Positions 1 to 5,037 are shown, counted from the first letter of the stretch. The stretch is DNA of 5,795 bases from Thermoflexales bacterium (GCA_030834835.1 JAUQXD010000911.1:1-5795); one strand, 5' to 3'. Notes: a model not told the origin generated them from the sequence alone. Translations and numbers: made by a program.

Positions 1-248
1 TCGCCGCGCAAATTGCTAATGGATCTTCCAACTTTGGTGAAGTCATTTAGCGTGTCATCGGCAAAGAAGGATACATTGGATAGTGGCGGTTCGTCACCGT
101 CGCGAACACCATTTTCGTTCTTGTCAAGCCAGGCCTGAGCAACACCGCTCCATAGACAATCAGCATGGGCTCCATTGTCACCCGATGGCAACACGGAAAA
201 ACAACCAGTGACGAGCAAGAAGGCTGATATCAGAAGTACCTGCTTCAT
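1..248 (-). CDS. Lipoprotein with SdrD_B-like domain (N-terminal fragment)
   Basis: Partial gene running off the left edge; 82 codons are visible from the ATG at 248, with no stop. The protein begins with a short charged end and a hydrophobic stretch, MKQVLLISAFLLVTGC, which is a classic lipoprotein signal with lipobox V-T-G-C and lipidation expected at Cys16. It is therefore probably an exported, membrane-anchored surface protein. Residues about 36-65 read G-V-A-Q-A-W-L-D-K-N-E-N-G-V-R-D-G-D-E-P-P-L-S-N-V, matching the start of SdrD_B/Cna-B-like Ig repeats: a W-x-D-x-N-x-N-G loop with acidic Ca-ligand positions (D42, N44, N46, D50, E53), then the strand that follows E-P-x-L. In known families such domains are structural or adhesive. 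No strong Shine-Dalgarno or promoter is seen upstream. Lipoprotein status is well supported; the domain call is a family resemblance seen by eye. Confidence 0.72.
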   Translation of the reverse strand, partial: MKQVLLISAFLLVTGCFSVLPSGDNGAHADCLWSGVAQAWLDKNENGVRDGDEPPLSNVSFFADDTLNDFTKVGRSISNLRG

Positions 249-323
249 CAGATGCAGTTTGACTATGAGTCCCACGTCGATACCCCAAGTGCCGCCTAAC
301 TCTAAATAGGCAACAATTTTTTC

Positions 324-338
324 GCACAGTTTCTGTGC
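324..338. repeat. Inverted repeat GCACAG-TTT-CTGTGC
   Basis: A perfect 6-bp inverted repeat with a 3-bp spacer, 76 bp upstream of the lipoprotein start. It has T6 on its left side on the plus strand, so on neither strand is the hairpin followed by a U tract, and it is not a terminator. A protein-binding site for control of the lipoprotein gene is possible; nothing in the window confirms it. Confidence 0.3.
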
Positions 339-513
339 CAAACACGGCGCAGCACATCGGATGTTTGCCGAGTGTCCGTCCCGATTTGCCTCGTCGTGGA
401 CGAAATGAGCTGAACGCGTCCGTATCGTATCATCGGCGGCGGGCAAACGCAACTGCAAAACGACACGTCGGAGGCGGTACGAACGGTATTGGCTTTACAG
501 AAACGCAGCACTT

Positions 514-1686
514 TTAGGATTTTTTGGGGCGATATTTGGGACTTTTTGAGGGGATCGCTGCTAAGCTATACTCACGCTGAGGCATATACTGCCGACAGGC
601 GTACAGCCAATGGATCGTGGCTGACGTTCTGGAGAGGAGGTCAACATGATAGAGCTGACGACTCTGCTGTTTGGAGTGTTTGTAGTCATCGGCCTCGTCA
701 TCTATGTAGTGAGCCGCCTCGATAAGCGCAGCGGCTATTTTTACGGACTGCTGATGGCGATGGATGCCCTGCTGGCTGGAACCATGCTGCTGGCGCGGCT
801 CAGGTAGACTTTGCGCTTGATCGGATAAAAAGACCTCGAAGGTTTCCCGCACCTTCGAGGTCTTTGAATGTGGGGGCGGGGGACGGGTTGGCGGCGTGTA
901 TTCTCCCTTGCTGGAGAAAGCACGGGACTTTTGCCATCGGCGTTCAAAGGACTCTGTATGTAGTTGAAAGAATCTCTCATCCTCAGCTTTCCTTACAATA
1001 TAATGCGGCGAATCAGCTGGATCAATCTTATAAAACGCCATAGGCTCCACTTGCACGTAGCCACTAGATTCGTCTTGATCAATTATGAGATAGTTTGAAA
1101 TTGGATGTTCAGGATAATAGCGAATCTCGACTCGACGTTTGGCACGGCTTGGCAGAGCGGCAAGCCATTGTTCAAAAATATCACGATTCGTCTCTAATTT
1201 CGCCTGCAGGCCGCGATACTGCCAGCGACTCTCAAACTCCTTCACGTTTGAATTCACGTTGCCGTTTTCGTCCTGTGGAGACATCATCAAGATTCGAATC
1301 GTACAACCTGCCTCCGCTTTTCTTTGGAGTAAGTTGAGGCATTGGTGTACCACTGTATCAAGTTGAACTCCAAGCAATGCGATCTCTTTTCTTGCTCGAT
1401 CGAAATGCACTGGTAGAGGTGATAGCTTAGTCCGGGTGGTCTCAAATGCAGAAATGCCCTCAATTTGGTTTCGTGCGACCGCGCGCATATATTCTCGACG
1501 TTCCAAAATGGTCGCGTATACGAGAACAGATAATGTCGCAAGTATGGCTTCGTTTAGTATGGATTGCGTGAGCTTATCGCCCAGAATGTCCAGAATGAGT
1601 ATGATAATGGATACGACTACGATAAAGTATGATTCTAGGTGTCTTCGCGCCCTTATGTCCGAGATGATGTTATGGATCTCATTCAT
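514..1686 (-). CDS. Two-TM protein with PLD-like (DUF5919-like) domain; 3' end doubtful
   Basis: An open frame of 390 codons from the ATG at 1686. The start is set by AAAGG at 1695-1699, 8 bases upstream; a GTG at 1695 is in frame but lies inside the Shine-Dalgarno. Residues about 18-35 and 42-61 are two hydrophobic helices (F-I-V-V-V-S-I-I-I-L-I-L; A-I-L-A-T-L-S-V-L-V-Y-A). A basic linker follows, then a soluble region at about 90-257. It resembles HKD-less phospholipase-D-fold domains (DUF5919 type): K-E-I-A-L-L-G-V near 103, a helix, R-I-L-M-M-S-P near 131, L-I-I-D near 200, and a closing F-x-x-x-F-x-x-R-W helix near 243-251. These families are poorly characterised, often tied to membrane sensing or accessory functions. 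Residues from about 259 on are Pro-, Gln-, His- and Ser-rich, pass through a terminator (codons 274-286) and lie antisense to the small gene. I suspect the real product ends near 870-915 and that this tail is not genuine. The gene is more AT-rich than those to its right. Confidence 0.6.
   Translation of the reverse strand: MNEIHNIISDIRARRHLESYFIVVVSIIILILDILGDKLTQSILNEAILATLSVLVYATILERREYMRAVARNQIEGISAFETTRTKLSPLPVHFDRARKEIALLGVQLDTVVHQCLNLLQRKAEAGCTIRILMMSPQDENGNVNSNVKEFESRWQYRGLQAKLETNRDIFEQWLAALPSRAKRRVEIRYYPEHPISNYLIIDQDESSGYVQVEPMAFYKIDPADSPHYIVRKAEDERFFQLHTESFERRWQKSRAFSSKGEYTPPTRPPPPHSKTSKVRETFEVFLSDQAQSLPEPRQQHGSSQQGIHRHQQSVKIAAALIEAAHYIDDEADDYKHSKQQSRQLYHVDLLSRTSATIHWLYACRQYMPQREYSLAAIPSKSPKYRPKKS
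567..590 (+). promoter_or_regulatory. Candidate -10 boxes for the small membrane protein gene
   Basis: Two TATACT hexamers lie at 567-572 and 585-590, ending 73 and 55 bases before the ATG at 646. The second sits in ATATACTGCC, a 10-mer that recurs at 1866-1875 in front of the glycosyltransferase gene. No good -35 hexamer is present at the right distance: TTTTGA at 544-549 (17-bp spacing to the first box) is poor. The T-rich DNA at 519-548 could act as an UP-like element. The promoter is plausible but weakly supported. Confidence 0.35.
635..640 (+). promoter_or_regulatory. Strong Shine-Dalgarno AGGAGG
   Basis: AGGAGG, in the context GGAGAGGAGGTCAAC, ends 5 bases before the ATG at 646. It is a near-consensus ribosome binding site and the main reason for calling the 53-codon frame a real gene despite its size and the overlapping antisense frame. 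Confidence 0.75.
646..807 (+). CDS. Small two-helix membrane protein (53 aa)
   Basis: A 53-residue protein of unknown function. It has two hydrophobic segments, about residues 4-23 (L-T-T-L-L-F-G-V-F-V-V-I-G-L-V-I-Y-V) and about 34-50 (G-L-L-M-A-M-D-A-L-L-A-G-T-M-L-L-A). They are joined by a short charged loop, R-L-D-K-R-S-G. It is predicted to be an inner-membrane hairpin with a basic C-terminus (A-R-L-R). The start is fixed by AGGAGG five bases upstream, and the stop lies 19 bases before a 15-bp terminator hairpin, so promoter, RBS, frame and terminator form a complete small unit. It lies wholly antisense to the 3' part of the leftward PLD-like open frame; both cannot easily be coding, and the signals favour this one. 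No family is recognised. Confidence 0.65.
   Translation: MIELTTLLFGVFVVIGLVIYVVSRLDKRSGYFYGLLMAMDALLAGTMLLARLR
827..867. terminator. Bidirectional hairpin terminator, 15-bp stem
   Basis: The stem AAAGACCTCGAAGGT (829-843) pairs perfectly with ACCTTCGAGGTCTTT (851-865) around a 7-nt loop. On the minus strand the stem runs into TTTTT, the form of an intrinsic terminator; on the plus strand the tail is only TTTG. It lies 21 bases after the stop of the small membrane gene and about 40 bases after the end of the recognisable domain of the leftward PLD-like gene. This is the usual position for a shared terminator between convergent genes. The oddity is that the leftward frame has no stop before it. 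Confidence 0.8.
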
Positions 1687-1694
1687 ATAGATCA

Positions 1695-1699
1695 CCTTT
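1695..1699 (-). promoter_or_regulatory. Shine-Dalgarno choosing ATG 1686 over GTG 1695
   Basis: On the minus strand the bases read AAAGGTGATC, close to the full anti-16S match. AAAGG is followed by 8 bases and then ATG at 1686-1684. The in-frame GTG at 1695 is part of the Shine-Dalgarno itself and is therefore not the likely start. Confidence 0.65.
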
Positions 1700-1800
1700 C
1701 AAGCGTGGTTGCCACAACTTGCCGAACAACTTTTTATGGAGGCACTTTGTTGTGCATCCGTGTGTCGACACGATGTAGATCGTCGAATGCCTGCTCGCCT

Positions 1801-1829
1801 ATTGTATGATCGAACGAAAGGCGAGGCAA
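1801..1829 (-). promoter_or_regulatory. Candidate promoter for the PLD-like gene
   Basis: On the minus strand TTGCCT (1829-1824) and TACAAT (1806-1801) are separated by exactly 17 bp. The leader to the ATG at 1686 would be about 105 nt. A 7-bp inverted repeat, CTCGCCT (1794-1800) and AGGCGAG (1819-1825), flanks the -10 box and touches the -35 box, as an operator would. Confidence 0.4.
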
Positions 1830-1863
1830 GTGTGACGCAGCCCATCAACCGCGACGCGGTCTG

Positions 1864-1872
1864 TGATATACT
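1864..1872 (+). promoter_or_regulatory. Extended -10 promoter for the glycosyltransferase gene
   Basis: TGA-TATACT is an extended -10 element (TGn followed by TATACT). No -35 hexamer is seen at 16-18 bp upstream, which is usual for this promoter class. It predicts a transcript starting near 1879 with a leader of about 37 nt before the ATG at 1916. Confidence 0.45.
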
Positions 1873-1915
1873 GCCCTCCTGCGGGTGGCAGAATCCGTCT
1901 CCGACTAATCATCTT

Positions 1916-3184
1916 ATGCGCATCACCATTCTCGCGGCTGGTTCACGCGGTGATATTCAACCGTATCTGGCTTTGGGCGTTGGACTGCAAGCGGCGGGCC
2001 ATCGCGTGCGATTGGCGGCCTTTCGCAACTTCGCGCCGTTGATAGAACCGTACGGGCTGGAGTTCTGGCCGGTCGACGCGGATTTTCAGGCCATCATGGG
2101 CGGCGGGGACGGCCAGGGCATGATGTCGTCCAGTCGCAACTTGCTGCAACTGGCGCGCGGTATCGGTCGCACCGTTGGCCCCATCTTGAAGCAGTTGGGC
2201 GATGATTTCTGGCGCGCGTGTCAGGACACCGATCTGATCTTCAGCGGCCTGAACGGCGTGCCCTTCTTCGGCTTCGAGTACGCGCAGAAATTGGATGTAC
2301 CGTGCATCAATGGCTGTGTCGTGCCGCTGCTGGGCACGCGCGCGTGGCCCAATCCGATGTGGCCGCTGCGCGCGAATCTGGGTAGCGTGTACAATCGCTT
2401 CACGCACGCCGTGATCGCGCGGTTAGGCTGGCAGTTGTTTGGCAGGCCAATCAATGCATGGCGGCGCGAGACGCTGGGCTTGCCGCCCATTTCGCTGGCA
2501 GAAAGCGCCGCGCAGATCGATCACTTGCCGATGGCGATCGGCCTTAGTCCGCACGTGATCGTGAAGCCGCCCGATTGGCCGGCGTGGTACGAACTGACGG
2601 GCTACTGGTTCTTGCCGCGCCCGATCGATTGGTCGCCGCCCGCCGAACTGGTGCACTTCATCGAAGCGGGTGATGCGCCGATTTGCTTTAGTTTCGGCAG
2701 CATGAGTGATGCCAACAGCGACGAGATCACGCACGTTGTTCTGGCCACGTTGAAACGGCTAAATCGGCGCGGCGTTCTCGTCACGGCGTGGGGCGGGCTG
2801 CGATCGATCGAGCGAACCGATCAGGTGTACGTGATCGACGGCGTGCCCTTCGATTGGCTGTGGCCGCAGTGCGCGGCGGTGGTCCATCACGGCGGATCAG
2901 GGGCGACATCGGCCGGCTTGCGGGCGGGCGTGCCCTCACTGGTCGTGGCCTTCATGGCCGATCAACTCTTCTGGGGAGGGCGTGTTTTTGAACTGGGCTG
3001 CGGGCCAAAGCCGATTTTGCGCAAACAGCTTACAATAGAGCGACTGGCGGCGGCGCTTGAGCGGGCCGTACACGATCGGGTGATGGCCGATCGGGCGGCA
3101 GAGATTGGCCGCACATTGCAATCAGAAGACGGCATTGCCCAGGCAATTGCCTTTATCGAAAGGACAGTAGCATCACATGGCTGA
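1916..3184 (+). CDS. GT1-family glycosyltransferase (sterol/MGT-type UGT)
   Basis: A 422-residue GT-B fold enzyme expected to transfer a sugar from a nucleotide-sugar to a lipid, sterol-like or small hydrophobic acceptor in the cytoplasm or at the inner membrane. The start is the ATG opening MRITILAAGSRGDIQPYLAL, because this is where the family's N-terminal acceptor domain begins (G-S-R-G-D-I-Q-P at 9-16, then G-H-R-V). The frame is open upstream to 1709, but that part does not resemble protein and carries the promoter. The C-terminal nucleotide-sugar domain shows S-F-G-S-M near 259-263 and V-I-D-G-V-P-F-D-W-L-W-P near 306-317. The signature H-H-G-G-S-G-A-T-S-A-G follows at 324-334, and D-Q-x-F-W-G at 349-354, close to sterol glucosyltransferases (UGT80/Atg26) and macrolide glycosyltransferases. 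There is no clear Shine-Dalgarno. It overlaps the next gene by 8 bases (ATGGCTGA). The acceptor cannot be told from sequence. Confidence 0.9.
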   Translation: MRITILAAGSRGDIQPYLALGVGLQAAGHRVRLAAFRNFAPLIEPYGLEFWPVDADFQAIMGGGDGQGMMSSSRNLLQLARGIGRTVGPILKQLGDDFWRACQDTDLIFSGLNGVPFFGFEYAQKLDVPCINGCVVPLLGTRAWPNPMWPLRANLGSVYNRFTHAVIARLGWQLFGRPINAWRRETLGLPPISLAESAAQIDHLPMAIGLSPHVIVKPPDWPAWYELTGYWFLPRPIDWSPPAELVHFIEAGDAPICFSFGSMSDANSDEITHVVLATLKRLNRRGVLVTAWGGLRSIERTDQVYVIDGVPFDWLWPQCAAVVHHGGSGATSAGLRAGVPSLVVAFMADQLFWGGRVFELGCGPKPILRKQLTIERLAAALERAVHDRVMADRAAEIGRTLQSEDGIAQAIAFIERTVASHG

Positions 3185-4091
3185 AGAACGCATTCAAAAA
3201 CTGCTGGCGCAGGCCGGGCTGGGATCGCGTCGGGCGTGCGAGGAATTCTTGATCGGTCATCGCGTCACGGTCAACGGCAAGCTCGTCGAACTCGGCGCGA
3301 AGGCCGATCCCAACAAAGACGTGATCAAGGTGGACGGCAAGCGCATCGAGATCGAGCAGACGCGCATCTACATCATGCTCAACAAACCGGCCGGCATCGT
3401 CACTACCAATGAGGACGAGTTCAACCGCAAGACCGTGCGCGATCTGGTGCCCATCGACGCGCACCTGTTTCCGGTGGGGCGGCTCGATGCCGATAGCGAA
3501 GGGCTGGTGTTGCTCACGAATGATGGTGAGCTCACCAATGCGCTGACGCATCCGCGCTTTGAGCATGAGAAGGAATATCTGGTGCTGGTGGAAGGCCGCC
3601 CCGGCGAAGGCGTGCTGAAGAGTTGGCGGCGCGGCGTGCTGCTGGAAGAGCAGATGACGGCCCCGGCGCGCGTCGATGTGCTGCAAGGCGATCGGGATAA
3701 GACGTGGCTGCGCGTGATCATGCACGAAGGCCGCAAGCGTCAGATTCGCGAAGTGGCCGGCATGCTGGGGCACCGGGTGAAATATCTGGAACGCGTGCGC
3801 ATCGGGCCGTTGAAGTTGGGCCAACTGAAGACGGGCACTTATCGGCACCTAACGCCGACCGAAGTGCGCGAACTGCTGGCCTCGGCCGGGCTGGATGCGA
3901 AGAAGCCGGCGAAGAAGAAGGCCGCGCCCCGGAAACCGCCGGTCAATAGACCGGGCGCGAAGAAACCGGCGGCAAAACCTTCAACCTCGAAGACGTCGGC
4001 CGCGCCAAAGAAGACCAATCTGCGGAGCGGACCGCAGAAGCCGACGTCCAGAAAGCCTGCAACACGGGGCACGTCGCGGAAAGCGCGCTAA
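3177..4091 (+). CDS. rluB: RluB/RsuA-family rRNA pseudouridine synthase with basic tail
   Basis: Converts a specific uridine of rRNA (23S for RluB, 16S for RsuA) to pseudouridine during ribosome maturation. Residues 1-60 form an S4 RNA-binding domain (R-I-Q-K-L-L-A-Q-A-G-L-G-S-R-R-A; V-N-G-K). The catalytic core has Y-I-M-L-N-K-P-A-G at 65-73 and the active-site motif G-R-L-D-A-D-S-E-G with catalytic Asp104. The family's closing segment H-E-G-R-K-R-Q-I-R-E follows at 183-192. Residues 241-304 are an extension with 22 Lys/Arg among 64 residues, no Asp or Glu, and much Pro, Ala and Ser. It is probably disordered and RNA-binding. The start overlaps the glycosyltransferase stop by 8 bases, suggesting translational coupling; AAAGGA at 3159-3164 is a somewhat distant Shine-Dalgarno (12 bases). 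RluB is favoured over RsuA by overall feel; the exact target is inference. Confidence 0.9.
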   Translation: MAEERIQKLLAQAGLGSRRACEEFLIGHRVTVNGKLVELGAKADPNKDVIKVDGKRIEIEQTRIYIMLNKPAGIVTTNEDEFNRKTVRDLVPIDAHLFPVGRLDADSEGLVLLTNDGELTNALTHPRFEHEKEYLVLVEGRPGEGVLKSWRRGVLLEEQMTAPARVDVLQGDRDKTWLRVIMHEGRKRQIREVAGMLGHRVKYLERVRIGPLKLGQLKTGTYRHLTPTEVRELLASAGLDAKKPAKKKAAPRKPPVNRPGAKKPAAKPSTSKTSAAPKKTNLRSGPQKPTSRKPATRGTSRKAR

Positions 4092-4121
4092 TTCAATGTT
4101 CGGCGCGCCTCGGATGTGCGA

Positions 4122-4439
4122 TCAGCCGAACAAGGCGTCGAATTCGGCCAGCAAGCGCGTCAACTCTGGGGCCTCTGGTACGCCATCGAACTCGCGCACG
4201 GCCTGCGCGCCCACCATGCTCTGCCGTGGAAACTGCCCACGCTGATCGATGATCGTTTGCACGCGCGGTACAAAGATGAATTGCAGCCACTGCGAATAGG
4301 CCATCGTATCCATCGCAAAGGCTTGCTCAAACTGATACTGCTCCGGCTTCAACGGCGTGTTTTGCCAGAAGCCGGCGCGTTTCATTTCCGCTTCAATCGC
4401 AGCGAGTTTAGCCTGGACGACGGCATAATCAGTGGGCAT
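4122..4439 (-). CDS. yqcC: YqcC family protein (DUF446)
   Basis: A 105-residue protein, close to the 109 residues of E. coli YqcC. It has the family's hallmark central segment A-M-D-T-M-x-x-x-Q-W-L-Q-F-I-F-V-P-R (about 43-60), an N-terminal helix L-A-A-I-E-A-E-M-K-R, and a closing L-L-A-E-F-D-A-L-F-G like E. coli's L-x-x-L-D-A-L-F. Biochemical function is unknown; in E. coli the gene adjoins truC, a tRNA pseudouridine synthase. The start is the ATG at 4439, because upstream in-frame codons (R-C-R-R-R-G) do not resemble the family. It has no clear Shine-Dalgarno. The start overlaps by 11 bases the second, downstream stop (TGA 4431-4429) of the DsbA-like frame, which suggests ancestral translational coupling. 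It converges on the pseudouridine synthase gene with a 30-bp gap. Confidence 0.88.
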   Translation of the reverse strand: MPTDYAVVQAKLAAIEAEMKRAGFWQNTPLKPEQYQFEQAFAMDTMAYSQWLQFIFVPRVQTIIDQRGQFPRQSMVGAQAVREFDGVPEAPELTRLLAEFDALFG

Positions 4440-4479
4440 CTGTTGGTTCGCTTTGCACTTTGTCGACCCCCTGCGTCTA
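4429..4479 (-). other. Amber stop followed by in-frame family-like tail
   Basis: After the TAG at 4479-4477 the DsbA-like frame stays open for 15 codons (T-Q-G-V-D-K-V-Q-S-E-P-T-D-A-H) and ends at TGA 4431-4429. Relatives typically continue G-A-Q-P-Y-E-V with a last helix of the form L-x-Q-V-x-x-K-V-Q-x-E. The tail therefore looks like the original C-terminal helix, with TAG replacing one residue (for example Leu TTG). The second stop overlaps the yqcC ATG, the usual layout of coupled genes. Confidence 0.5.
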
Positions 4480-5037
4480 CACCTCATAGGGCTGTGCACC
4501 GCTGACCAGATACTTGTGATTGAAGATCAACGCGGGCACACCGGTTAGGCCGTATTGGTAGGCCTGTTCGACATCGGCTTCGACCTGTTGATCGTACTGC
4601 GGATCATCGAGTGCGGCCAGGAACGCGGCTTCATTCAACCCGATCGAATGCGCGATCATCCCCAGGATCACGCGTTCGCCGATGTCGTTGGCGCGTTGCC
4701 AGTAGGCGCGCAACGTGGCCGCGTGATACTCAGGGCCTTTGCCCTGCGCTTCTGCGAACTTCGCGCCGATCAGCGCATCGCGACTGCTGATGCCGTGCGG
4801 GCCGGGATTCAATTCAAGGCCATAATTCTCTCGCGCGATTTGTAGCAGGCGCGGACGACCGGTTTTGATGCGGGCCAGATATTCGGGCGGTATGGGCGGT
4901 GAACCTTTCGGGCGCAATTCATACGAGTGCCACACCACTTCGACATCATGCGATTGCTGAAGCTTCGCCAGACTGGCGGAGACGAGGTAACACCACGGTC
5001 AAACAAAGTCCGACCAGACATCGATGCGAACGGGCAT
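4477..5037 (-). CDS. DsbA/FrnE-family oxidoreductase, predicted selenoprotein (U13-P-W-C16)
   Basis: A cytoplasmic thioredoxin-fold thiol-disulfide oxidoreductase of the DsbA/FrnE/HCCA-isomerase superfamily (PF01323 type), 186 codons with one internal TGA. The start is the ATG at 5037, fixed by AAAGGA 8 bases upstream, and opens M-P-V-R-I-D-V-W-S-D-F-V. Codon 13 is TGA (5001-4999), followed by P-W-C-Y-L. Relatives have C-P-W-C or C-P-F-C here, so TGA sits exactly at the nucleophilic Cys and is best read as selenocysteine. The rest is intact: V-V-W-H-S-Y-E-L-R-P (34-43), the helical insertion, S-R-D-A-L-I-G-A-K-F-A-E-A-Q-G-K-G, and the cis-Pro loop G-L-T-G-V-P-A-L-I-F. It ends S-G-A-Q-P-Y-E-V at a TAG. 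There is no signal peptide. An internal GTG at 4938 would give a 153-residue protein without the active site, the likely automated call. The alternative is a young pseudogene with two nonsense changes, or a sequencing error at 4999-5001. Confidence 0.8.
4963..4981 (-). promoter_or_regulatory. Candidate bacterial SECIS element
   Basis: On the minus-strand mRNA, CGCCA (4978-4974) pairs with UGGCG (4970-4966) around loop GUC. After one C.A mismatch, two more pairs (C-U with A-G, 4981-4980 and 4964-4963) extend the stem. The loop begins 25 nt after the UGA. Published models of bacterial SECIS ask for an apical loop of three or more nt with a G in its first two positions, a stem of at least four pairs, and about 16-37 nt between UGA and loop; all are met. 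The tip CCA-GUC-UGG resembles the GCA-GGUC-UGC tip of E. coli fdhF, where loop G and U contact SelB. Confidence 0.6.
4999..5001 (-). other. In-frame TGA, predicted selenocysteine codon
   Basis: The minus-strand TGA is codon 13 of the DsbA/FrnE-like frame, aligned with the first Cys of the CxxC motif. Conserved residues on both sides (W-S-D-F-V before, P-W-C-Y after) are in the same frame, so no frameshift is involved. TGA is also used here as a normal stop (3182-3184, 4122-4124), which rules out a general recoding of UGA. Confidence 0.72.

Larger units (their letters stand above)
249..645. other. Intergenic region without convincing gene (397 bp)
   Basis: This stretch separates the leftward lipoprotein gene from the rightward small membrane protein gene. 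Short open frames exist on both strands (302-511 minus, 335-517 plus), but they are rich in Arg, Cys and Pro, lack ribosome binding sites and show no family resemblance, so I do not call them. The visible content is a short inverted repeat at 324-338, a T/G-rich stretch at about 511-553 on the plus strand, and two TATACT boxes (567-572 and 585-590) upstream of the small gene. The stretch from 514 on is also covered by the 3' end of the leftward PLD-like open frame, though that part of the frame does not look like protein. Confidence 0.5.

Noticed and set aside
324..338. Hairpin as a terminator
   Set aside because: It has no U tract on the 3' side in either direction.
302..517. Two short open frames (302-511 minus, 335-517 plus)
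   Set aside because: No ribosome binding sites, odd composition and no recognisable features.
741..980. Minus-strand open frame that could be a frameshifted continuation of the PLD-like gene
   Set aside because: Arg/Ser/Pro-rich and it also runs through the terminator without a stop, so it offers no better C-terminus.
1709..1915. N-terminal extension of the glycosyltransferase to 1709
   Set aside because: The added 69 residues resemble no family member, and the extended -10 promoter lies within them.
3153..3848. Minus-strand open frame of 231 codons opposite the pseudouridine synthase
   Set aside because: It is the antisense shadow of a strongly conserved GC-rich gene; His/Gln/Leu-rich, with no start signals.
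4477..4938. A 153-residue protein starting at GTG 4938
   Set aside because: The GTG is inside the second beta-strand (E-V-V-W-H), so the protein would lack the first strand and the active site, while a better start with AAAGGA exists at 5037.
4477..5037. General reassignment of UGA to Trp or Gly as the explanation for the internal TGA
   Set aside because: TGA serves as a normal stop for the glycosyltransferase and yqcC in this window, and the site is a Cys position, not Trp or Gly.
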